Part shown: positions 7,461-14,106 of the stretch, piece after piece
How positions within the stretch are numbered: the stretch's first letter is position 1
How the letters are laid out: each line of letters starts with the position of its first letter
DNA from: DASUNQ01 sp035536455
Lineage (GTDB): Bacteria > Acidobacteriota > Thermoanaerobaculia > Multivoradales > UBA5704
Assembly: GCA_035536455.1 (NCBI GenBank)
Contig: DATLOC010000028.1
Location: 219,312 to 283,311 of the forward strand
Direction: 5' to 3'
Length of the DNA stretch: 64,000 nucleotides
Made by a program: the position numbers and the translations under genes
The notes under the pieces: generated by a model
The model's input: the letters and a program-made list of their open reading frames with translations, nothing else
Told to the model about the DNA's origin: nothing
Database searches by the model: none

Positions 7461-7558
7461 GGCGCGGGCGGGGCGAGCAGCGGACCACGCTCCCGCCGCC
7501 TTCGGCACCCTTGATGTTGTCGCTGTGGGAAGATGCCTCTGCAAGGGCTCGACTGCCG

Positions 7559-8761
7559 ATGCCAGTCTTCATAGATAGAGTCGTTCTCCGCAACTACAAG
7601 AGCATCGCGGCATGCGACGTGCCGCTCGGCTCCCCGACGTTCCTCGTCGGCCGCAACGGCTCCGGCAAGAGCAACTTCATCGACGCGTTGCGCTTCGTCA
7701 CCGACGCTCTCACCGCCTCCCTCGACCACGCCATCCGCGAGCGTGGCGGCATCAACGAGGTCCGGCGGCGCTCGGCCGGTCATCCCACCCATTTCGGCGC
7801 GCGATACCACTTTCGACTTGCCAGCGGAGCTTCGGGCAGCTATGCCTTCGAGGTCGCCGCCCGCTCGCGAGGCGGCTTCGAGGTGCAGCTTGAAGAGTGC
7901 TTCGTCCACGGCGCGGCGAACAGCCACTACCGCGTGGAGAGTGGCAGCGTGACTCGCAGCTCCATGCCCTCGCCTCCGCCGGCGGCGGCGGACCGTCTCT
8001 ACCTCGGTCAGGCAGCCGGGCGCGAGGAGTTCCGGGAGCTCTACGACAGCTTCGGGCGCGCCGGGTTCTACAACCTGATTCCCGAGGAGATTCGGCAGCT
8101 GCAACCCCCGGACGAGGGCTCGATCCTCCGCCGCGACGGGAGCAATCTCGCGAGCGTCGTCGGCCGTCTCCAGGAGGAGCTGCCGGCCGCCAAGGAGCGC
8201 GTCGAGCAGTACTTGGAGAAGATCGTCCCCGGAGTGCGAGGAGTCTCACGCAAGACGCTCGGGCCGCGCGAGACGATCGAGTTCCGTCAGGAGGTAGGCG
8301 ACACCGACAGCCCGTGGCGGTTCCTGGCGGCGAACATGTCTGACGGAACGCTGCGCGCCTTGGGCATCCTGGTCGCGCTCTTCCAGCCGAACGGCCTACC
8401 GCGGCCGTCGGCGCCCCTCGTAGCGATCGAGGAGCCGGAAAACGCGCTCCACCCCGCGGCCCTCGGCGTGCTGCTCGACGCGATGCGGGAGGCGGGCCTG
8501 AAGAGACAGATCGTCGTCACGAGCCACAGCCCGGACCTCCTGGACGACTCGTCGATCGGAGCGGACGAGGTGCTCGTGGTCGAGCAACTCAAGGGTCGCA
8601 CGCAAGTCGGGCAGCTCGACGAGGTGACTCGGGGGCTTCTGCAGGACCACCTTCGGACTCCGGGCGAGCTGCTGCGCATGGATCAGCTCTTCCCCGACCC
8701 GGCCCAGGCGGACCTGCTGGATGTGAAGCTCTTCGAGGAAGAGCACGCTCCCGTTGCCTAG
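7559..8761 (+). CDS. AAA15/21-type (RecF/OLD-like) ATPase
   Basis: A 400-residue SMC/ABC-like ATPase. It starts MPVFIDRVVLRNYKSIAACD and has Walker A GRNGSGKSN (about 31-39), a signature-like NMSDGTLRALGIL, Walker B LVAIEEPENALHP and an H-loop QIVVTSHSPDLL. The family is commonly paired with a DUF4276 or other TOPRIM-like nuclease in defence-type two-gene cassettes, and a DUF4276 fragment follows with an 8-nt overlap. ATG 7559 was chosen because it begins the conserved N-terminal strand; an in-frame ATG at 7514 is possible. The ATPase itself looks complete. Defence function is inference. Confidence 0.82.
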   Translation: MPVFIDRVVLRNYKSIAACDVPLGSPTFLVGRNGSGKSNFIDALRFVTDALTASLDHAIRERGGINEVRRRSAGHPTHFGARYHFRLASGASGSYAFEVAARSRGGFEVQLEECFVHGAANSHYRVESGSVTRSSMPSPPPAAADRLYLGQAAGREEFRELYDSFGRAGFYNLIPEEIRQLQPPDEGSILRRDGSNLASVVGRLQEELPAAKERVEQYLEKIVPGVRGVSRKTLGPRETIEFRQEVGDTDSPWRFLAANMSDGTLRALGILVALFQPNGLPRPSAPLVAIEEPENALHPAALGVLLDAMREAGLKRQIVVTSHSPDLLDDSSIGADEVLVVEQLKGRTQVGQLDEVTRGLLQDHLRTPGELLRMDQLFPDPAQADLLDVKLFEEEHAPVA

Positions 8762-9182
8762 GACCATCGTCGAGCAGGCAGCACGCAAAGCGGGTCCCGA
8801 CGGGGCCGTTCTGGTTCTCGTCGACGCTGACGACGACTGTGCGGCAGAGCTGGGCCGATCTCTGCGTGAGCGAGCGCGACAAGCGCGCGCCGACCGCGAC
8901 ATCGCGGTCGTCCTGCCCGTCCGGGAATTCGAGGCCTGGTTCCTCGCCTCGGCCGAATCCCTCGGCGGCCACCGAGGCTTGCCGGTGCAGCTCGAATCGC
9001 CGCCCGATCCGGAAGCCGTGCGTGACGCCAAGGGCTGGCTTTCCGCCCGCATGACCGTGGGAAGAGCCTACGGTCCACAGGTGGACCAAGCGGCGCTCGC
9101 GCAAGCGCTCGACTTCCGGCTGGCCGAACGGGCCGGCTCGTTCCGCAAGTTCATGCGCGATCTCGAGCGGCTCGCCGCCTAT
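8754..9182 (+). pseudogene. DUF4276 (TOPRIM-like) partner lacking its N-terminus
   Basis: The segment matches the C-terminal two thirds of DUF4276 proteins: VLVLVDADDDCAAELGRSL with the D-x-D-D-D metal motif, VVLPVREFEAWFLASAESL, DAKGWLSARMTVGRAYGPQVDQAAL and the end RAGSFRKFMRDLERLA. From memory, full-length members begin with ~55 extra residues including a catalytic EGxGD motif; here only a short VEQAARKAGPDG run precedes the DADDD strand, right after the ATPase stop, so the catalytic Glu is gone. There is no stop codon after the domain: the frame runs into the DUF885 gene. It could be a dead relic or an in-frame N-terminal extension of that peptidase. Confidence 0.65.
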
Positions 9183-11012
9183 CTACTCGCCGCCCTGCTG
9201 CTCGCGCTCCCCGCGCGCGCCGCGATCCCCGCGGACCTCCTCGAGCTGACGCGGCAGATCGAAGAGTTCCCCAAGAGCAAGGCGGGGAGCCAGAGCGAGA
9301 GCGCGCGGCTGGCGAGGTTTTTCGACCTCTACTGGGCGGCGACCATGCGCGAGGCGCCGGACTTCGCGTCGTACATCGGCTACGCGGGCGTCGAGGACCG
9401 CCTGCCGGACTACTCGCCGGAGGCGTTCGCGCACTCCCAGCGCCTCATGGAGCTCGAGCGCGCGGCCCTCGCCTCGATCGACCGCTCGCGGCTGACGCCC
9501 GCCGAGCAGCTCAGCTACGACCTCCTGCGCCGGAGCTTCGAGATAGGGCTCGAGGGCGAGGGCGAGTCGCCCACCGCCGAGCCGTCCCCCGGCAGGTACC
9601 TCCTGGTCAGCCGCATGGGGAACCGCATGACCGCGGCGCTCGGTCTCCTCTACTACATGCCCGCCCGCACCGTCGCCGACTACGAGAACATGCTCGCGCG
9701 GCTGCGCGGCTTCCCCCGGCTGGTGGAGCAGGGCATCGCCCTGCTCGAGGAGGGCGCGCGGCGCGGCATCACGCCGCCCAAAGTGACTCTCGACGGGGTC
9801 GCCGACCAGGTGCTCGCGCCGCTGGCCTACGACGACCCGCTGGAGAGCCCCACGCTGGAGCCGTTCCAGCGCATCCCCGACTCCGTGCCGGCGGCCGAGC
9901 GGGAGCGGCTGCGCGCCGAGGCGGCGGAGGTCTTCCGGCGGCAGGTCGAGCCCGCCCTGCGCCGGCTCCACGACTTCCTCGCCAGGAGCTACCTGCCGCG
10001 GGCGCGGGAGTCGATCGCGGCGAGCGCGCTGCCGGACGGCTCGGCCTACTACGCCCGCCTGCTGCGCAGCTACACGACGACCGACCTGACCGCCGAGCAG
10101 ATCCACCAGCTCGGCCTCTCCGAGGTGGCGCGGATCCGCAAGGAGATGGACGCGGTCGTCGCCTCCACGGGCTTCGAGGGCAGCTTCGCGGAGTTCCTCG
10201 AGTACCTGCGCACCGATCCGCGCTTTTTCTGGAAGCGGCCCGAGGACATGGTCGCGGGCTATCGCGACATCGTCAAGCGCATCGACCCCGAGCTGATCAA
10301 GCTCTTCGGCCGCCTGCCGCGCCTGCCCTACGGCGTCAAGCCGATGGGCGAGGAGGCGAACATGGCGCCCTCGGCCCTCTACGAGAACGGCTCGCTCGCC
10401 GCGGGGCGCCCGGGGTGGATGCAGATCAACACGTTCGACCTTAAGGCGCGGCCCAAGTGGGCGATGGAGAGCCTGGCGGCGCACGAGGCGGTGCCGGGGC
10501 ACCACCTGCAGTACGCGCTCGTCGAGGAGCTCGAGGCGCTGCCCGCCTGGCGGCAGTGGGACGTCTACCCGGTCTTCTCCGAAGGCTGGGCGCTTTACGC
10601 CGAGACGATCGGCGGCGAGCTCGGGCTCTACAAGGACCCCTACTCGAAGTTCGGCCAGCTCAACGCCGAGATGTGGCGGGCGATCCGGCTGGTGTTGGAC
10701 ACCGGCCTGCACGCCTATGGCTGGACCCGCCAGCAGGCGATCGACTACTGCCGCGCCAACTCCGCCAGGACCGACCGCGAGATCGTCAACGAGGTCGACC
10801 GCTACATCGCGCACCCGGGAGGGGTGACCGCCTACAAGATCGGCGAGCTCAAGATCCGCGAGCTGCGCCGCTACGCCGAAAAGGAGCTGGGCCCCGCCTT
10901 CGACGTCCGCGCCTTCCACGACCGCGTCCTCGGCAGCGGGCAGCTGCCGCTCGATCTCCTGCAGAAGAGCATCGAGGCCTGGGTGGCGGCGGTGCGGGCG
11001 CAGCCGCCTTAG
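9153..11012 (+). CDS. DUF885-family metallopeptidase-like protein, exported
   Basis: A DUF885 protein of about 619 residues, the usual length. An ATG at 9153 gives MRDLERLAAYLLAALLLALP, a credible signal peptide cleaved after ARA. The zinc motif HEAVPGHH with following LQYAL lies around residues 445-452, and FSEGWALYAE follows; both are hallmarks of DUF885 (dipeptide or peptidoglycan-related hydrolases in annotated cases). The frame is open upstream to 8754 through the DUF4276 remnant, so the original start was probably lost in a deletion or insertion and translation may now begin at 9153 or as a fusion. No strong ribosome-binding site precedes 9153. Confidence 0.83.
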   Translation: MRDLERLAAYLLAALLLALPARAAIPADLLELTRQIEEFPKSKAGSQSESARLARFFDLYWAATMREAPDFASYIGYAGVEDRLPDYSPEAFAHSQRLMELERAALASIDRSRLTPAEQLSYDLLRRSFEIGLEGEGESPTAEPSPGRYLLVSRMGNRMTAALGLLYYMPARTVADYENMLARLRGFPRLVEQGIALLEEGARRGITPPKVTLDGVADQVLAPLAYDDPLESPTLEPFQRIPDSVPAAERERLRAEAAEVFRRQVEPALRRLHDFLARSYLPRARESIAASALPDGSAYYARLLRSYTTTDLTAEQIHQLGLSEVARIRKEMDAVVASTGFEGSFAEFLEYLRTDPRFFWKRPEDMVAGYRDIVKRIDPELIKLFGRLPRLPYGVKPMGEEANMAPSALYENGSLAAGRPGWMQINTFDLKARPKWAMESLAAHEAVPGHHLQYALVEELEALPAWRQWDVYPVFSEGWALYAETIGGELGLYKDPYSKFGQLNAEMWRAIRLVLDTGLHAYGWTRQQAIDYCRANSARTDREIVNEVDRYIAHPGGVTAYKIGELKIRELRRYAEKELGPAFDVRAFHDRVLGSGQLPLDLLQKSIEAWVAAVRAQPP

Positions 11013-11088
11013 GGCTGGACGGGTCAGCGACTTTTCGTAACGTGCGTATCGTTCGTCGTATCCTCTAGGGCATTGAAACGAGACTCGG

Positions 11089-11202
11089 GTGACAGAAAGA
11101 TGGGTCGTCGTGCGCGTCTTCGTGGATGTCTCCGAGGAGGAGCTTGTCGTCGTCACCGCCTACCGCACGAGTAAAGTCGCCAAGTATTGGAGGCAGCCAT
11201 GA
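11089..11202 (+). pseudogene. Toxin C-terminal stub (DUF4258-like) ahead of DUF2283
   Basis: A 37-residue frame starting GTG reads WVVVRVFVDVSEEELVVVTA then YRTSKVAKYWRQP, the terminal strand-and-Tyr motif (VVTAYRT) typical of DUF4258-type RNase-like toxins, which are normally ~90 residues and often precede DUF2283 genes. Its stop overlaps the DUF2283 start (ATGA). The N-terminal two thirds cannot be found in any upstream frame, so it is a truncated relic. Confidence 0.5.
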
Positions 11203-11396
11203 AGGTCCACTACGACGGCAAGACCGACACCCTGACGGTCGTTTTGCGCGAAGGCCCCGTCGCGGAGAGCGACGAGGACAAGCCGGGAATCATTCTGGAC
11301 TACGACAGCGAGGGAAACCTCGTCTCGCTCGAAGTGCTGGATGCTTCCAGCCGCGTCGAGGAACCGCGATCCGTGACTCTACGCGCCACCGGCTGA
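11199..11396 (+). CDS. DUF2283 protein (probable antitoxin)
   Basis: A 65-residue protein, MKVHYDGKTDTLTVVLREGP followed by SDEDKPGIILDYDSEGNLVSLEVLDASS, which matches DUF2283 closely in sequence and length. Such genes commonly lie behind DUF4258-like toxin genes and are thought to act as antitoxins. Here the preceding toxin is reduced to a 37-residue stub that overlaps the ATG. The start at 11199 follows a GGAGGC ribosome-binding site. It may be an orphan antitoxin kept after toxin loss. Confidence 0.8.
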   Translation: MKVHYDGKTDTLTVVLREGPVAESDEDKPGIILDYDSEGNLVSLEVLDASSRVEEPRSVTLRATG

Positions 11397-11428
11397 GCCT
11401 CCGACCGCACCCTAACCAAGGAGCAGCC

Positions 11429-11935
11429 ATGTCCAGCCAACCGCGCATCAGTCCCGGCGCGAAGATCGTTCCTCACCTCTGGTACGACAAGGAGGCCGTG
11501 GAGGCGGCGAATTTCTACGTCTCGCTGTTCCCCGACTCGCGCGTCGACAATGTCACTCCGATCCCGGCCGACACGCCGAGCGGCCCGGCGGGCTCGGTCC
11601 AGGTGGTCGAGTTCACGCTCGCCGGCCAGCCGTTCATGGCGATCAACGCCGGACCCCTCGACCCCTTCAACCACGCCGTCTCGTTCATCGTCAACTGCGA
11701 CGACCAGGCCGAGGTCGACCGCCTCTGGGACGCGCTGACGGAGGGCGGCGGCGCGCCCGAGCCGTGCGGCTGGCTGCGCGACCGCTACGGCCTCTCCTGG
11801 CAGATCGTGCCGACGGTACTGGGCGAGATGATGAAGGACCCCGACCCCGACCGCGCCCGCCGTGTGATGGAGGCGATGCTCCAGATGAAGAAGCTGGACA
11901 TCGCGGGCCTCGAGCGGGCCTACGCCGGGGAGTAG
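11429..11935 (+). CDS. VOC-superfamily protein (PhnB/3-demethylubiquinone-type)
   Basis: A 168-residue vicinal-oxygen-chelate fold protein. Its opening KIVPHLWYDKEAVEAANFYV is the classic start of the 'PhnB-like / 3-dmu-9_3-mt' group, followed by FTLAGQPFMAINAGPLDPFN, AVSFIVNCDDQAEVDRLWDA and WLRDRYGLSWQIVP. Members are metal-dependent isomerase/dioxygenase-fold proteins, mostly of unknown substrate. ATG 11429 is preceded by AAGGAG at proper spacing. It lies between the DUF2283 gene and the truncated DinB copy, with no clear functional link to either. Confidence 0.88.
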   Translation: MSSQPRISPGAKIVPHLWYDKEAVEAANFYVSLFPDSRVDNVTPIPADTPSGPAGSVQVVEFTLAGQPFMAINAGPLDPFNHAVSFIVNCDDQAEVDRLWDALTEGGGAPEPCGWLRDRYGLSWQIVPTVLGEMMKDPDPDRARRVMEAMLQMKKLDIAGLERAYAGE

Positions 11936-11942
11936 GCGGGGC

Positions 11943-12203
11943 TCACCCCTCCGGCTCGCCCTGCAACGAGGGCGGCACCTTGCCGCGGAGCCGCATGTAG
12001 GTGATGACGTTGCCGTAGTGCAAGGCGGCGTGGTGGGTGCGGAAGAGCAGCAGGGCCAGGGCCGGCCGCGGCTTGCCCATGAAGGGGAGCATGGTCTTCG
12101 CCTTGGCCTCGGTCATGCCCGCGTAGGCGCCGTCGCAGTAGGCGAAGGAGTCGGCAAGGGCCTTCTGGATGTCGGCCCGAGCCGTTCGGGTTTCCGCCTT
12201 GCG
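11943..12203 (-). pseudogene. Truncated copy of the DinB-family gene
   Basis: The minus-strand frame ending at 11943 reads RADIQKALADSFAYCDGAYA, then GKPRPALALLLFRTHHAALH, then YGNVITYMRLRGKVPPSLQG, nearly identical to the last ~80 residues of the secreted DinB protein at 3749-4309. The signal peptide and first ~100 residues are missing. Homology stops about 12,200, just before the PIN gene 12219-12629. A 13-mer GTTCGGGTTTCCG at 12184-12196 recurs at 4362-4374, the DinB-PIN junction of the other copy, which suggests a deletion or exchange between duplicated loci. Confidence 0.8.
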
Positions 12204-12218
12204 GGGCGACGGCGTCGT

Positions 12219-12629
12219 TCAGCGGTCCAGGGTGCCGGCGGGTGCCACCCACTCCATCGGCTGGCCAGTGACGGACGCGATCCGATCGTAGTCGTCGTCG
12301 TAGTGGAGCACCGCGAGACCCGCGGCCTCGGCCGCGGCGGCGATGACCAGGTCGACCGGTTTCGCCCCCCGATGCCGACCCGACGCAGCCATCGCGCCCG
12401 CGACCAGAAGGGCCCGGTGCATCACGTCGGCCGTGATCGGCGCCTCGGGTAGGGCCCAGCGCTCCTCGATGACATCGGCGACGTCTCTGGCGCGGGAGGC
12501 GTAGACGACCTCGAGGTCGATCAGGCGGCAAGTCCATAGCTGACCGGCCTGCGCCAGGGCGGCCAGCCGATCCCCCACGACATCCTGGCGGGCGCGAGCG
12601 AGCACCGAAGTATTGACGAGGTAGCGCAT
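12219..12629 (-). CDS. PIN-domain protein, VapC-like (pair 3), first catalytic Asp replaced
   Basis: A 136-residue PIN-fold protein starting MRYLVNTSVLARARQ. In VapC proteins this strand normally reads V-D-T-S; here the first catalytic Asp is Asn (N6, codon AAT). The other acidic residues appear intact: E in RLIDLEVVYASR, D in AKPVDLVIAAAAE and D in HYDDDYDRIAS. The substitution could leave it as an RNA-binding or decoy protein rather than an active nuclease. It lies 3 bp after the ribbon-helix-helix gene 12633-12845 and is co-transcribed with it. Confidence 0.83.
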   Translation of the reverse strand: MRYLVNTSVLARARQDVVGDRLAALAQAGQLWTCRLIDLEVVYASRARDVADVIEERWALPEAPITADVMHRALLVAGAMAASGRHRGAKPVDLVIAAAAEAAGLAVLHYDDDYDRIASVTGQPMEWVAPAGTLDR

Positions 12630-12632
12630 GGC

Positions 12633-12845
12633 TCAGCGAGCGATGCGCGGCCGCCGAGCTTCCTCGATCCTCGCCAGGTCGAGCGCCCTCGAGCCTCTCA
12701 GCCGCTTGATGTGTCGCACCACCGTCTCGTCATCCACGAGCCGTCGCAGCGCGACGTTCACGGTTTCCTTGATGGTGTCGGTGCCGGCGGCGCTCCGGGC
12801 CCGCTCCAGGAGATCGTCATCGATGTCGACGAGTCGCTTGGCCAT
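12633..12845 (-). CDS. Ribbon-helix-helix antitoxin, VapB-like (pair 3)
   Basis: A 70-residue VapB-type protein: MAKRLVDIDDDLLERARSAA then GTDTIKETVNVALRRLVDDE (strand, helix, helix of the DNA-binding domain) and a basic C-terminal arm. It precedes the PIN gene by 3 bp. A TATACT box lies 6 nt before the ATG on the minus strand, embedded in an inverted repeat (12853-12881) that is a good candidate for the autoregulatory operator; leaderless translation is implied. Confidence 0.85.
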   Translation of the reverse strand: MAKRLVDIDDDLLERARSAAGTDTIKETVNVALRRLVDDETVVRHIKRLRGSRALDLARIEEARRPRIAR

Positions 12846-12852
12846 ACGGAGA

Positions 12853-12881
12853 GTATATCCGATCCCTTGATCTGGATATAC
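12853..12881 (-). promoter_or_regulatory. Inverted-repeat operator over the VapB pair 3 promoter
   Basis: GTATATCC (12853-12860) and GGATATAC (12874-12881) form a perfect 8-bp inverted repeat with a 13-bp spacer. The minus-strand -10 box TATACT overlaps it and ends 6 nt before the vapB ATG. Such repeats are the usual binding site of VapB or VapBC. The half-site GGATATA also resembles the core of array 1 units. Confidence 0.65.
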
Positions 12882-12903
12882 GCCGGCGAGCCTCCCTAGT
12901 CCC

Positions 12904-14049
12904 CTACCCCTTCCACCTCGCCTTCTCCCCCCGCGTGTCCATGTGGACCATGGGGCCGAAGCGGGGGTTCGGGGGGTAGATGCCGAGGCCGCCTTCGAAG
13001 GGCTGGAACCAGGTGTCCTTCGACAGCTCCTCCACCATGCCGTAGATGAGCAGGGCGTCGCCGAGGTCGGCCTTGCCGTCGCCGTTGATGTCGTCCATCC
13101 GGCCGTCGTCGTCGAGGTCGACGAAGACGTCGGCGGCGTCGCCGTAGGAGTGGCGGCTGTAGGTGGTGCTGTTGCCGATGGCGGCGTTGTAGAAGGGCGT
13201 GCGGTAGCCGCTCATCACGAAGAGGGTGTCGGCGTCGATGCCGCGCTCGCGCAGCTCTTCGAGCACCGTTTCGAGCTTGAGCAGCAGCCGCGTGCGCAGG
13301 ACGAGGTACTTGGGATAGCCGCTCTCCTGCTTGCCGACGAACTGCGCCAGCCGGAAGTGGGGCGAGACCCAGGTGCCGAGGGTCTCGCGCGTCACCTCGA
13401 CGAGGCCGCGCGGCCGCTCGTAGGTCGGCTGGCCGCGCAGCGCTGTCGGCTGATAGCGGCCGACGCGGTAGCCGTTGACCTCCTCCTCGCCGGCGTACGG
13501 CACCATCACGAAGGCGTTGAGGCAGGTGCTGTGCGCCGAGCCGACCTCGCGCACCGCCAGGCAGTGCACGCCGCCGGTCTCCTCGGGCGCCGTCCAGCGC
13601 CAGCGGTCGGGGCCCAGGCGCTCCAGCTCGCCGTCCTCGGCCGAGGCCTCGAGCGCGATCGGCTGGTCGGTGAAGACCGCCTCGACCTCGAGCCGCTCGC
13701 CCGGGAGCACGAAGGTCGAGTTCAGGCTGTACGGGCTCACCTCGTCCTTGAACTTGAGCGAGAAGGCCGCGCGCGGGCTCTCGACGGGGCTCTCGCCCCC
13801 GGCGTTGCCGGTGATGCCGCCGGTGGCGGCGTAGAGCATGTCGCGGCCGCAGTCGTCCTCGTCGAAGCCGATGGCGGTGGCGAGCTCGGCGAGCGGCGAC
13901 TCGGGCTCCGCCGCCGGGGGCGGCTCCTCGCCGGTCACCTCGAAGGCGGACTCCTCTTCGACGCGCAGCCAGAGCAGCGCCGCGCTGGCGGCGGCGATCA
14001 CCGCCAGGCTCACGGCGATCACCCAGAGGAGCGCGCGGCGGGTCCTCAC
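12904..14049 (-). CDS. Membrane-anchored M15-type peptidase with a calcium-loop-like insert
   Basis: About 381 residues. An N-terminal transmembrane segment (LLWVIAVSLAVIAAASAALL) is followed by an Ig-like region and a C-terminal peptidase M15/DUF882-like domain with SGYRTPFYNAAIG, the zinc motif RHSYGDAADV and a late HMDTRG histidine. The family cleaves D-Ala bonds in peptidoglycan. Between the zinc motif and the last His sits DLDDDGRMDDINGDGKADLG, two consecutive D-x-D/N-x-D-G loops like a dockerin or thrombospondin-3 calcium site. GTG 14049 was chosen because TAGGAT lies 7 nt upstream; an ATG at 14085 is the alternative. Confidence 0.82.
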   Translation of the reverse strand: MRTRRALLWVIAVSLAVIAAASAALLWLRVEEESAFEVTGEEPPPAAEPESPLAELATAIGFDEDDCGRDMLYAATGGITGNAGGESPVESPRAAFSLKFKDEVSPYSLNSTFVLPGERLEVEAVFTDQPIALEASAEDGELERLGPDRWRWTAPEETGGVHCLAVREVGSAHSTCLNAFVMVPYAGEEEVNGYRVGRYQPTALRGQPTYERPRGLVEVTRETLGTWVSPHFRLAQFVGKQESGYPKYLVLRTRLLLKLETVLEELRERGIDADTLFVMSGYRTPFYNAAIGNSTTYSRHSYGDAADVFVDLDDDGRMDDINGDGKADLGDALLIYGMVEELSKDTWFQPFEGGLGIYPPNPRFGPMVHMDTRGEKARWKG

Positions 14050-14106
14050 GGCGCGTATCCTAGCCGCGCACTGCGCTAGATTCATCCCTACTGAAAAGGA
14101 TCCGCC

